Assembly: GCA_964533275.1 (NCBI GenBank)
Contig: CAZHJK010000012.1
Span: 16,396-80,395, forward strand
Length of the DNA: 64,000 nucleotides
Direction: 5' to 3'
DNA from: CAZHJK01 sp964533275
Lineage (GTDB): Bacteria > Bacillota > Clostridia > Eubacteriales > Garciellaceae
Shown: piece by piece, positions 7,506 to 16,320 of the stretch
Layout of the letters: each line of letters opens with the position of its first letter
Position numbering within the stretch: the first letter of the stretch is position 1
The notes under the pieces: generated by a model
The model's input: the letters and a program-made list of their open reading frames with translations, nothing else
What the model was told of the DNA's origin: nothing
The model's database searches: none
Translations under genes and position numbers: made by a program

Positions 7506-9416
7506 TTAATGTTGTAATACCCTAATATCGCCTTTTCTCTTTGTTATTTTTTTCTGATCAAAGTTTTCTAACAATGCTATTGCAAATCTTCTACTTGTTC
7601 CTAATAGGTCTCTAAAGTTAGCTACATTTATCTCCTGGTGACTTTCAAAGTACTCATATAACATTTTTATGATATTATTATAACTACTTTCATGAAAATA
7701 AATTTCTTCATTTATTTTTATTATTTTACCCCACCCTACAAGTGCTTCAAAGACTTGACTATATTCTTTTATATCCTTACCACCTTTTTGTACAATCTCT
7801 TCAAATCTTGGAGGATTAAAATTACCCTTTATAAATTCATCTTCTATTAATTGTGCTATACTCTTTTGTTTCTCAGTTAATAAAATTGTAAAATTACCAA
7901 GGGCAATTGTTTCTTCATTAATTTTAATGATTCCAGTGCCTTCAATATACCTTAGTAATTCCTCTACAATTTTAATTTTAATTTTCCCAAAAAATCTACT
8001 TCTGATCTCTTCTTTAGAAGCACCAGGTTTCAATGGGTAATTTTTATGAAAACACTCTAAATATGATTTCATTTTATCTATAATATTATTGATTAAGTCA
8101 ACATGAATTAGATATACTTCCCCACCTATTATAAATTTGTTTATTGATTTTTCCTCTATTAATAAATTATAGTTTTTTTCTATATCTCCAATGGAAATTC
8201 CAGTTTTTTTATTTATTTCTCCTATAGTCATAAAATCTATACTATGAACCTTTAAAAAATGCAATAAAATATCCTTAGGATTTCCTTCTTCTATTAGCTT
8301 TAATTCTTTTAATACTTCATCTTTATATCTTTTTCTTTTAGGAGGATTTGCATCTAAAACTATTGCTCCACCTATAGTTACCATAGGTGAATAAAATCGG
8401 ATAATAATATTATCCATAATCTTAGCCATACTTTTTTCTTCCAATCGTAATTGTGCATATCCTTGCTCACCTGGTAGCAATTCCTCTTGATCTAGAAGTA
8501 CTATGCGAGCTAGTATTTCACTTGTACCATGATAAATATGTACCCTCTCTCTATTTCTAATAGAAAAAGGAGAGTCAGATAAAACCGTAATTTTACAATC
8601 CAGCATCATAGTGGGTTGCAAAGAATTTACAGCAGCAAGGACATCTCCTCTAGATAATTGTTGTTTTTTTAAATTACTAATGTTTACAGCTACTCGCTGA
8701 CCAGCCTCAGCTTTATCTACCTTAACATCGTGCACCTGTAAACTTCTTACTTTAGCTTCAATACCATGAGGATAAATCATTATAGTATCCTCATCATTAA
8801 GAGTACCCTCTACTAAAGTTCCTGTAACCACAGTCCCAAATCCTGTAATAGTAAACACTCTATCTATTGGAAGTCTAAAAGGCTTTGTATTATCTCTATT
8901 TTCCACTTCAATTGTGAGCTTATCTATATATTTAATTAGTTCATCAATACCTAACTTCTTAGTAGAAGAAACAGGTATTATGGGTGCATTATATAAAAAT
9001 GTATCGGATATAGTCTCCCTTATCTCTTCTGCAACCATTTCTAGCCATTCCTCATCCACCATATCGCATTTTGTTAAAGCAATAATTCCTGTTTTTACCT
9101 TAAGAAGATTCAATATATTTAAATGTTCCTGAGTTTGAGGCATTATGCCTTCATCAGCTGCGATTACCAATATTACTAAATCTATTCCTCCAATTCCAGC
9201 AAGCATATTTTTAATAAATTTTTCATGTCCTGGCACATCGACAATCCCTGCTCTCCTACCACTAGGAAGATCAAAGTATGTGAATCCTAATTCTATAGAA
9301 ATTCCTCTTTCTTTCTCTTCCATTAAACGATCTGTTTCTCTGCCTGTCATTGCTTTTATCAATGTTGTTTTACCATGATCAATATGTCCTGCTGTTCCAA
9401 TAATTATATTTTGCAT
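7506..9416 (-). CDS. selB: Selenocysteine-specific elongation factor SelB
   Basis: GTPase that carries Sec-tRNA to the ribosome at UGA codons followed by a SECIS hairpin; 636 residues. The N-terminal EF-Tu-like domain has GTAGHIDHGKTTL (about residues 7-19), DVPGHEKF and the TKCD specificity motif, followed by beta-barrel domains and a long C-terminal part with winged-helix character (about 370-636) that in SelB binds the SECIS. The second of two adjacent ATGs is better spaced from AGGAGG. It starts 14 bp after selA and serves the three Sec genes in this window. Confidence 0.96.
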   Translation of the reverse strand: MQNIIIGTAGHIDHGKTTLIKAMTGRETDRLMEEKERGISIELGFTYFDLPSGRRAGIVDVPGHEKFIKNMLAGIGGIDLVILVIAADEGIMPQTQEHLNILNLLKVKTGIIALTKCDMVDEEWLEMVAEEIRETISDTFLYNAPIIPVSSTKKLGIDELIKYIDKLTIEVENRDNTKPFRLPIDRVFTITGFGTVVTGTLVEGTLNDEDTIMIYPHGIEAKVRSLQVHDVKVDKAEAGQRVAVNISNLKKQQLSRGDVLAAVNSLQPTMMLDCKITVLSDSPFSIRNRERVHIYHGTSEILARIVLLDQEELLPGEQGYAQLRLEEKSMAKIMDNIIIRFYSPMVTIGGAIVLDANPPKRKRYKDEVLKELKLIEEGNPKDILLHFLKVHSIDFMTIGEINKKTGISIGDIEKNYNLLIEEKSINKFIIGGEVYLIHVDLINNIIDKMKSYLECFHKNYPLKPGASKEEIRSRFFGKIKIKIVEELLRYIEGTGIIKINEETIALGNFTILLTEKQKSIAQLIEDEFIKGNFNPPRFEEIVQKGGKDIKEYSQVFEALVGWGKIIKINEEIYFHESSYNNIIKMLYEYFESHQEINVANFRDLLGTSRRFAIALLENFDQKKITKRKGDIRVLQH

Positions 9417-9430
9417 CATTAACCTCCTAA

Positions 9431-10855
9431 CTACTGCCTTATATCTAATAATATAGAACTTAATGCCTCAACAATATCTTCTATATCCTCTTCTAAGATA
9501 GTCCGCATATCAAAGCTTATTTGTTCTTTGTATATACGGGTAAAGATAGGCTTCTTATTATATCTTAAACTTTTCTCCAATTGATTTACTGTATAATTAT
9601 CACTGTAGATACTTACTGCATATGTAGGTAATTGCTCTAGAGGCATAGCTCCTCCTCCGACTTGAGAAAAAGAGTCTACTATTTTAATGGTTGCAACCTT
9701 ATCTAGATTATTCAATTGCATTTTATGCTTTAATTTTTTCGCTTTTTCATATAGGACTTCTTTATTCTCCGTCAGCATTCTAAGAGTGGGAATTCTCTTA
9801 AGTACATTTTCACCATCATCATATATTTTTAATGTAGCTTCTAACGCTACTAGGGTAAGCTTGTCAATCCTAAAGGCACGATTTAAAGGATGCTTCTTAA
9901 TAATATCAATATATTCCTTTTTCCCTACAATTACTCCTGCTTGAGGTCCACCTAGCAATTTATCCCCACTAAAAGTAACAATATCCATCCCTGCTTCTAT
10001 GACACTTTGTACTGTAGGTTCTGGAGAAAATCCATAGGTAGATAAGTCCAATAGAATGCCACTGCCAACATCCTCAATGGCAGGAAGCTTATGTTCTCTT
10101 GCTAATTTAACTAATTCATGTGAAGAAACAGATTCTGTAAAACCTACTATTCTATAATTACTAGTATGTACCTTTAATAATGCTCCTGTATCCTCTGTTA
10201 TAGCATTCTTATAATCCCTTAAATGTGTTTTATTTGTAGAACCAACCTCCACTAATTTAGCACCGCTTTGTGCCATCACTTCAGGTATTCGAAATGACCC
10301 ACCAATCTCAACTAATTCTCCTCTAGAAACAATAACCTCTTTATTTTTTGCTAATGCACTTAAAACCAAAATCACAGCTGCTGCATTGTTGTTTACAACT
10401 ATAGCACTTTCAGCATCTGTAAGTTTACATAGTAACTTTTCTACATGATCATATCTTGATCCTCTTTTTCCCGTTTCTACATTCATTTCTAAAGTAGAGT
10501 ATTCGCTAGCTACAGACCATATTGCTTCTTTAATTTCATTACTTAATAAAGAACGTCCTAGATTGGTATGAAGAACAACGCCAGTAGCATTTATTACCGA
10601 TCTAAGGCTCATAGCTTTTTTCTTTTCTATTTTCTTAAGAATTGCATTAACTAATCTTTTTTCACAAAGATTGTATAAATTAATTTCATCATCTCTAAGC
10701 TTTATTATTTCATTGCGTAGATCATCTAGTACTTCTCTAATACATTCTACAATGTTTTGATGGGAAGTGCTTTCATAAAATAATTTTATCTTGGATAAGG
10801 ATAAAATTTCATCTACTGACGGAATCTTTTTTAATAAATCATTTTTTAAATTCAA
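9431..10855 (-). CDS. selA: L-seryl-tRNA(Sec) selenium transferase SelA
   Basis: PLP enzyme that converts Ser-tRNA(Sec) to Sec-tRNA(Sec) using selenophosphate; 474 residues, normal length. The PLP lysine is K299 in FSGDKLLGGPQAG, and the substrate region RSVINATGVVLHTNLGR is near residues 85-101. The start is TTG with GGAGGG 6 nt upstream. It follows selD by 36 bp and precedes selB by 14 bp, so selD-selA-selB is one transcription unit. The tRNA-Sec gene (selC) was not found here. Confidence 0.96.
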   Translation of the reverse strand: MNLKNDLLKKIPSVDEILSLSKIKLFYESTSHQNIVECIREVLDDLRNEIIKLRDDEINLYNLCEKRLVNAILKKIEKKKAMSLRSVINATGVVLHTNLGRSLLSNEIKEAIWSVASEYSTLEMNVETGKRGSRYDHVEKLLCKLTDAESAIVVNNNAAAVILVLSALAKNKEVIVSRGELVEIGGSFRIPEVMAQSGAKLVEVGSTNKTHLRDYKNAITEDTGALLKVHTSNYRIVGFTESVSSHELVKLAREHKLPAIEDVGSGILLDLSTYGFSPEPTVQSVIEAGMDIVTFSGDKLLGGPQAGVIVGKKEYIDIIKKHPLNRAFRIDKLTLVALEATLKIYDDGENVLKRIPTLRMLTENKEVLYEKAKKLKHKMQLNNLDKVATIKIVDSFSQVGGGAMPLEQLPTYAVSIYSDNYTVNQLEKSLRYNKKPIFTRIYKEQISFDMRTILEEDIEDIVEALSSILLDIRQ

Positions 10856-10891
10856 TGTTTTCCCTCCACAATATACACTTTTACTAATTCC

Positions 10892-11932
10892 TTATTTAAC
10901 TATTAAATCTTTTTCTCCTTTTTGTATTACTCTCCCTATTGGTGCATAGGATGTTTTAAGTGTCTTTTCTAGCTTTGATAGTAATAATTGGGCTTTTTCC
11001 TCTTTAACTGATATTAATAATCCTCCCGAGGTTTGTGGGTCACATAAAATATCTTTAATGATAGGGGTAATATCTTCCCCCCATCCTGTTTTTTCTTCTA
11101 TATATTTCTTATTAGAATAGGTCCCTCCTGGCACCATCCCCATTTCACCTAATTCTATAGCATCTTCTATAATTGGTACACTATTATAGTCTATTTCGAT
11201 AGTTACATTACTAGCTATTGCCATTTCATATGCATGACCTAATAACCCAAATCCAGTTATATCAGTACATCCATTTACTCCTACTTCCTGCATTGCATTT
11301 CTTGCGTCTCTATTTAGATAGGACATTATAAATATAGCTTTATCAATAGCTTGGCTTGAGGCAAAATCTGCTTTTATAGCAGTATTTATTATTCCTACAC
11401 CAATAGGTTTTGTAAGTATTAAAACATCCCCAGGCTTTGCATGTGAATTTGCTCTAAACTCCACCGGATGTACCATTCCTGTTACTGATAATCCATATTT
11501 AGGTTCATTGTCATCAACACTATGTCCTCCTACTAATAGAGCATTTGCTTCTATTATTTTATCAGCTCCTCCCCTTAATATCTCTCCTAATATTTCTGCT
11601 GGTACACATTTGGGAAAACATACTATATTCATAGCCGTTAGTGGTTTTCCTCCCATCGCGTATATATCACTTAAGGAATTAGCCGCAGCAATTTGCCCAA
11701 AAACATAGGGGTCATCAATAATCGGTGTAAAAAAATCTAAGGTTTGAACTATAGCATTTTCATCGTCTATTTTATATATTGCAGCATCATCAGAGCTATC
11801 TAAACCTACTAATAACCTATCATCTTTTTTTATATCTAATTTTTTTAAAACATTTGCTAAGGCTCCCGGCCCAATTTTAGCTGCTCAGCCAGAGCTTCTT
11901 GTCATTTGTGTTAATCTATATTTTTCAGACAT
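10892..11932 (-). CDS. selD: Selenophosphate synthetase SelD, itself a selenoprotein (Sec16)
   Basis: Makes selenophosphate from selenide and ATP; 346 residues. Translation from ATG at 11930-11932 (MSEKYRLTQMTRSSG) meets an in-frame TGA at 11885-11887 (codon 16) in the active-site motif SGUAAKIGPG. Other SelD proteins have Cys at this place, followed like here by the catalytic Lys (K19). Downstream are the expected LDFFTPIIDDP and GGHSVDDNEPKYG motifs. If the UGA stopped translation, only an inactive frame beginning at MGGKPLTAM would remain, so recoding is the sound reading. It is 49 bp after a comEA-like gene and starts the sel operon. Confidence 0.95.
11856..11881 (-). promoter_or_regulatory. 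Putative SECIS hairpin of selD
   Basis: On the mRNA strand GCTAA pairs with TTAGC and, inside, GGC pairs with GCC around a CGGGA loop. The loop Gs lie 18-20 nt after the UGA, within the distance expected for a bacterial SECIS. The fold was made by eye. Confidence 0.55.
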
Positions 11933-11981
11933 TTAATCATCATTCCTTCCTTCTGCTTCTTGTTCCCTATTCCCTAATACC

Positions 11982-12641
11982 TTAGATTTCTATTTTTTCC
12001 TTAATATCTTCATATATTTTATCGCCTATTCTATTAACTTGCTTAATTTCCTCTTTGCTCTTAAAACCTCCATTAGTCTCTCGGTATTTTATGATATTTC
12101 CAGCTATAACATCCCCAATGCCGGATAAGGTTTTTAATTGTTCTAGACTAGCTGTATTAATATTAATTATATCATCATTGTGGTTATTTGTGTTATCGTT
12201 AACATTAGCAATAATATTTTCCTTAGTAATCTCTCCCTTTTTAGGTATATAAATTTTTTCCTCATCCCTTAATTTCTGAGCTAAATTAACATACTCAAGA
12301 TCTGCATCTTCTGTTGCACCACCTAATTCTTCTATAGCTTCTATAAGTCTTGAACCTTCTTTTAAATTAATTACACCTGGATTTCTTACTTGTCCAACAA
12401 TATGCACCATAATCATATTTGTCTCTTCCTCTATATTATTATTATTAGTTTCATCCTCCTGTATATTATCTTCGTTAAACTTCTCTGTTTCCACTACTTT
12501 TTTATCTTCTATGCCTGTTTGTTCTATTAATAATATAGATTTATTATTTTCATTATGATAATACCAGATACCTCCTGCTATTAGAAGAATTGCGCCAACT
12601 ATTATAAAATATACCTTTTTATCCTTCATAAAATCCTGCAT
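11982..12641 (-). CDS. comEA: ComEA-like helix-hairpin-helix DNA-binding membrane protein
   Basis: 219 residues: one N-terminal membrane segment (about 9-26), an acidic Asn-rich linker, an SLBB domain (about 72-125), and a C-terminal helix-hairpin-helix pair beginning ININTASLEQLKTLSGIG (about 155-219). This is the layout of ComEA, the surface DNA receptor for transformation. The start ATG follows CGGAGGG. No other competence gene is seen nearby, so a role in DNA uptake is inferred from family alone. It is convergent with nothing and divergent from dacF. Confidence 0.88.
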   Translation of the reverse strand: MQDFMKDKKVYFIIVGAILLIAGGIWYYHNENNKSILLIEQTGIEDKKVVETEKFNEDNIQEDETNNNNIEEETNMIMVHIVGQVRNPGVINLKEGSRLIEAIEELGGATEDADLEYVNLAQKLRDEEKIYIPKKGEITKENIIANVNDNTNNHNDDIININTASLEQLKTLSGIGDVIAGNIIKYRETNGGFKSKEEIKQVNRIGDKIYEDIKEKIEI

Positions 12642-12772
12642 ATTTATCCCTCCGTTCCTTTCAATAATTCGACTTTTTATTTCTATTTCCTTTTATTTCT
12701 TGTAATATTATATACCTATTAAAAAACTTTTTTGATATACTATAATAGTAAATCTCACCTTAGGAGGATATT

Positions 12773-14014
12773 ATGAGACAGAAAATTTTTTTTCTAACAA
12801 TACTTTTATTATTTCTAATTACAAATACTTCTTTAGCTGCTGAACCAAACATTTTATCTCCCTCTGCACTTTTAATGGATAGTAAAACAGGACAAATTCT
12901 CTACGAAAAAAATATCGATGAAAAACTATATCCTGCTAGTACTACAAAGGTAATGACTGCTTTACTATTATTGGAAGATGGGGACTTAGAAAAAGTTGTG
13001 GAAATAAATGAAGATGTTCCAAATTTAATTGAATTAGGTAGCAGTCAAATCTATTTAATACCTGGAGAAAAACTAACTCGAGAGCAATTGTTATATTCTT
13101 TATTGGTTGATTCTGCTAATGATGCAGCAGTGGCCATTGCTCAGGACATATCTGGCTCTGTTGAGAAATTTGCACAAAAAATGAATGAAAAAGCAAAAGA
13201 ATTGGGTGCAATAAACACAAATTTTGTTAATCCCCATGGGCTACATGATGATAATCATTACACTACTGCTAAGGATTTATCTATTATAGCTAAAGAAGCA
13301 ATGAAGAATCCAACATTTAGAAAAGTAGTAACAACTGATCGATATATAATTCCAGCAACCAATAAACAAGATACCCGCTATCTATATCTTACTAATCGTC
13401 TTATTAGAAATACAAGCTATAATAATTATCAATATGAAGGTGCTACCGGTATAAAAACTGGTTATACATCCAAAGCAAAATATGCTCTAATAGGAGGTGC
13501 TACTAGAAACAATCTTGACCTTATAACTGTAATATTAAATGGAGAAAGTACTCAAGTATATAAAGATACTCACTCCTTATTAGATTACGGTTTTGAAAAT
13601 TTTCAGCGTGATATTGCAATAAAAGAAGGAGAAGTAGTAAAAGAAATACCACTTGATAAAAATAATGAATCTCTTTCAGTCTTAGCAAAGGAGACCTTTG
13701 AATATTCACATCTTAAAAATAGTACCCAAGAAGTTACAGCCACTATAGAATTACCTGATGAAATACAACTACCTATTGAAAAAGGAGATGTACTTGGAAC
13801 TTTAGCTTTTTCCATAGATAATAAAAAAATTGATTCTATACCCTTAATCGCAGATAAAAGTGTTGAAGCTCCAAATTCAATTTTATCTTTTTTTAGTAAT
13901 TTAAAAATGTTTATTTGGTTAGGGATAGCAATTATATTGTTTTTTATATATAGAACCTATGTATATATTAGAAAAAAAAGAAGACGCAGGAAGCGCCTAT
14001 TTAAAATGAAATAA
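12773..14014 (+). CDS. dacF: D-alanyl-D-alanine carboxypeptidase (DacF/PBP5 family)
   Basis: Low-molecular-weight penicillin-binding protein that trims the terminal D-Ala of peptidoglycan stem peptides; 413 residues. An N-terminal signal peptide ends near residue 22 (SLAAEP). The three active-site motifs are S56-T-T-K59, S114-A-N116 and K228-T-G. A PBP5 C-terminal beta domain (about 280-365) is followed by a membrane helix (about 378-397) and a very basic tail. AGGAGG precedes the ATG; a TATAAT at 12741-12746 may be its -10 box. It is the only well-supported plus-strand gene here. Its family includes sporulation-specific DacF, but the regulator cannot be read from the sequence. Confidence 0.93.
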   Translation: MRQKIFFLTILLLFLITNTSLAAEPNILSPSALLMDSKTGQILYEKNIDEKLYPASTTKVMTALLLLEDGDLEKVVEINEDVPNLIELGSSQIYLIPGEKLTREQLLYSLLVDSANDAAVAIAQDISGSVEKFAQKMNEKAKELGAINTNFVNPHGLHDDNHYTTAKDLSIIAKEAMKNPTFRKVVTTDRYIIPATNKQDTRYLYLTNRLIRNTSYNNYQYEGATGIKTGYTSKAKYALIGGATRNNLDLITVILNGESTQVYKDTHSLLDYGFENFQRDIAIKEGEVVKEIPLDKNNESLSVLAKETFEYSHLKNSTQEVTATIELPDEIQLPIEKGDVLGTLAFSIDNKKIDSIPLIADKSVEAPNSILSFFSNLKMFIWLGIAIILFFIYRTYVYIRKKRRRRKRLFKMK

Positions 14015-14025
14015 TATGATCGTTT

Positions 14026-14046
14026 TAAAAAGCAGTAATGCTGCTT
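14026..14046 (-). terminator. Hairpin terminator downstream of sdaAA
   Basis: AAGCAG-CATTA-CTGCTT followed by a short T-run on the minus strand. It lies about 100 nt past the sdaAA stop, after another structured stretch (14047-14132) that may be part of the 3' UTR or a small RNA. The U-run is short, so its efficiency is uncertain. Confidence 0.55.
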
Positions 14047-14132
14047 CCTCTAGGTGGGACAACTAAGTGCATCAGCGCAATTTAGCAAGCTAAATTGGGT
14101 ACCTGCTTATAGGGAAATCTAGTGTTTCTTTT
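14047..14132 (-). other. Structured intergenic stretch, possible small RNA
   Basis: Between convergent dacF and sdaAA lies a GC-richer stretch with a perfect 9-bp inverted repeat (CAATTTAGC/GCTAAATTG at 14078-14097, 2-nt spacer), flanked by AGGT/ACCT and TTTCC/GGAAG pairs that could enclose it in one long hairpin. On the minus strand it ends at a terminator-like hairpin. I do not recognise an RNA family. No coding capacity is evident. Confidence 0.35.
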
Positions 14133-14146
14133 TAGTATAATTTATT

Positions 14147-15025
14147 TTATTGCCCAAAGATTTCCTTTTGTAATCTTTTACCAGTTGGAGTAGCTGCTAA
14201 TCCCCCTAAAGCCGTTTCCCTTAGTTCGTATGGAAGAGATCTTCCCACCTTATACATTGCTTCGACAACCTCATCAAAGGGTATTATACTTTTTATCCCT
14301 GCCAAAGCCATATCTACACAAATCAGAGCATTTGCAGTACCAATTGCATTTCTTTTAGAACAAGGAGCTTCTACTAAGCCCGCAATAGGATCACAAACTA
14401 AACCCAATATATTTTTTATTGTCATTGCTGCAGCATGTAATGCCTGCTCTGGTGTACCACCTGCTAATTCTACAATTCCAGCAGCAGCCATAGCAGCAGC
14501 AGAGCCTGTTTCGGCTTGGCAACCTCCTTCAGCACCAGCTACAGTTGCATTTTGTGTGATAATATTTCCGATGCCTGCAGCTGTAAATAAAGCTTTGATT
14601 ATATCTTCATCACAGGCTTTTAATCTTTCTGCAGATGTTAATAGTGTTCCAGGGATAATTCCACAAGATCCAGCAGTGGGAGCTGCTACGATTTGTCCCA
14701 TTGCTCCATTTACTTCTGTTACCGCTAATGCAGCGCTTACAGCTTCAATCATATTTTCTCCAGATATAGATATATGATTCTTAAAAAATTTCTTCATCTT
14801 TTTTGCTTCTCCACCAATCATACCACTTACAGACTTAATATCTTCTTCTAACCCTTCATTTATAGAATGTCTCATTACTTCAAGACTATTTTTCATTTTT
14901 GACATAATGTCTTCTAAGCTTTGCTCCGTTAACTCCATTTCACCCTCTATAACAATTTGAGAAATAGACTTATTTTTTTCTATACACAATTTTAATAATT
15001 CTTCTCCACTATGAAATTCTGTCAT
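14147..15025 (-). CDS. sdaAA: L-serine ammonia-lyase, iron-sulfur-dependent, alpha subunit
   Basis: Catalytic subunit of the [4Fe-4S] serine dehydratase that turns L-serine into pyruvate and ammonia; 292 residues, typical for the split-subunit type. Conserved Cys residues that ligate the cluster are visible in APTAGSCGIIPG, EGGCQAETGSA and CDPIAGLVEAPCSKRN. SD GGGGTG lies before the ATG. It follows sdaAB by 27 bp, so the two subunits are co-transcribed. Pyruvate from this step would feed oxidative Stickland metabolism opposite to glycine reduction. Confidence 0.95.
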   Translation of the reverse strand: MTEFHSGEELLKLCIEKNKSISQIVIEGEMELTEQSLEDIMSKMKNSLEVMRHSINEGLEEDIKSVSGMIGGEAKKMKKFFKNHISISGENMIEAVSAALAVTEVNGAMGQIVAAPTAGSCGIIPGTLLTSAERLKACDEDIIKALFTAAGIGNIITQNATVAGAEGGCQAETGSAAAMAAAGIVELAGGTPEQALHAAAMTIKNILGLVCDPIAGLVEAPCSKRNAIGTANALICVDMALAGIKSIIPFDEVVEAMYKVGRSLPYELRETALGGLAATPTGKRLQKEIFGQ

Positions 15026-15052
15026 AGTTACACCCCATTTGTTTAGTATTAT

Positions 15053-15721
15053 TTATACTGAATTAATTATTACTGCATCTTCAATCTCTGATGTATTAAG
15101 AATACTATCTAGTAAACCCTGTGGTATTGGTTGATCAGTTTCTACTATCATTGAAGCCATTTTCCCCTTTGTTTGCCTAAATACCTTCATAAAAGCAATG
15201 TTTACATTAAAGGCAGCTAATATTGTTGTAACCTTAGCGATAATCCCAGGTTTGTCTACATGTTTTGTAATTAAAGTGGGATATTGTCCAGTAAATTCTA
15301 ATTCTAGTCCATTTATTTTTGTAATTTTTATATTTCCACCGCCTATAGAGGATCCAATCACATTAACCTTTCTATTACTTATAGTTATCATTTTCATTTC
15401 CACAGTATTTGGATGAGCATTCTCAATATTTATCAGCTGAAATTTAAACCTTAATCCCTGTTGTTCAGCTATTTGAAAGGCTTCCCTTAATCTAGAATCA
15501 TGGGGTTCCATGCCTAAAATACCTGCAACTAAGGCTTTATCAGTACCATGACCTTTATAGGTGGCTCCAAAGGATCCATGTAAATAAAATATAACCTCTT
15601 TAATCTCTTCAGCAGCAATACTTCGACCCATTTTCCCTAATCGTGCTGCCCCAGCGGTATGTGAACTAGATGGCCCAACCATTATGGGACCTAAAATATC
15701 AAAGGTGCTATAATTTTTCAT
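15053..15721 (-). CDS. sdaAB: L-serine ammonia-lyase, iron-sulfur-dependent, beta subunit
   Basis: Regulatory subunit of the same enzyme, 222 residues. The N-terminal motif DILGPIMVGPSSSHTAGA marks the serine dehydratase beta domain, and residues about 150-222 form an ACT domain (GIIAKVTTILAAFNVNIAFM). The start ATG at 15719-15721 has GGAGAG upstream; an upstream in-frame start lacks a site. It begins after the ridA terminator, so sdaAB-sdaAA is a separate unit. Confidence 0.94.
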   Translation of the reverse strand: MKNYSTFDILGPIMVGPSSSHTAGAARLGKMGRSIAAEEIKEVIFYLHGSFGATYKGHGTDKALVAGILGMEPHDSRLREAFQIAEQQGLRFKFQLINIENAHPNTVEMKMITISNRKVNVIGSSIGGGNIKITKINGLELEFTGQYPTLITKHVDKPGIIAKVTTILAAFNVNIAFMKVFRQTKGKMASMIVETDQPIPQGLLDSILNTSEIEDAVIINSV

Positions 15722-15756
15722 TGTTATCTCTCCATTTCTAAACACTTATATCTTTG

Positions 15757-15787
15757 TAAAAAAGGTGGCTATATTAAATAGCCACCT
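15757..15787 (-). terminator. Terminator after ridA
   Basis: AAGGTGGCTAT pairs with ATAGCCACCTT around a short AT loop and is followed by TTTTTT on the minus strand. It separates ilvA/ridA from sdaAB. Confidence 0.85.
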
Positions 15788-15803
15788 TCCCAATATTATT
15801 TGT

Positions 15804-16190
15804 TTATTCTGGTAGTACAGCTATAACTTCTATTTCAACGCTTACATCCTTTGGTAATCTTGCTACCTCAACACAGGAACGAGCAGGTTGCTTGTCTGTA
15901 AAATATTGTGCATAAACCTCATTAACCTTGCCAAAATCATTCATATCTTTAATAAATACAGTTGTTTTTACCACATTTTCCATGCTAGTATTGGCAGCCT
16001 CTAAAATAGCTTTAATATTTTCCAAAGACCTTTTAGTTTGAGCTTGAATATCTCCTTCTACTAATTCACCTGTTTCAGGAATAAATGGAACTTGTCCAGA
16101 AGTATAAATAAAATTACCGATTTTCACCCCTTGGGAATAAGGTCCGATTGCAGCTGGTGCTTTAGAAGTGCTAATAATTTCTTTTTTCAT
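15804..16190 (-). CDS. ridA: RidA family reactive intermediate deaminase
   Basis: 128-residue YjgF/YER057c/UK114 protein that hydrolyses reactive enamine/imine intermediates such as 2-aminoacrylate released by PLP dehydratases. The family signature is near the C-terminus (RSCVEVARLPKDVSVEIEVIAV, Arg at about 106 as catalytic ligand), with the N-terminal APAAIGPYSQG motif. AGGAGG precedes the ATG at 16188-16190. It lies between threonine dehydratase and serine dehydratase, the expected sources of its substrate, so the functional link is strong. Confidence 0.94.
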   Translation of the reverse strand: MKKEIISTSKAPAAIGPYSQGVKIGNFIYTSGQVPFIPETGELVEGDIQAQTKRSLENIKAILEAANTSMENVVKTTVFIKDMNDFGKVNEVYAQYFTDKQPARSCVEVARLPKDVSVEIEVIAVLPE

Positions 16191-16320
16191 AATATTTCCT
16201 CCTCTCATTATCTTAGGAAATTGCATAAATATTTACTCTCTTATTTGCTTATGATTACAAATTATATGTAAATTCATCGTAGAACATTCTATATAGCAAT
16301 TCCCTTAACTATATTATAAA

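Noticed and set aside
10892..11656. SelD as a truncated protein starting at MGGKPLTAM
   Set aside because: The upstream sequence encodes the conserved N-terminus with Sec in place of the catalytic Cys.
7380..12700. Search for tRNA-Sec (selC) near selA/selB/selD
   Set aside because: No sequence with a tRNA-Sec acceptor arm and UCA anticodon was found in the gaps; it must lie elsewhere.
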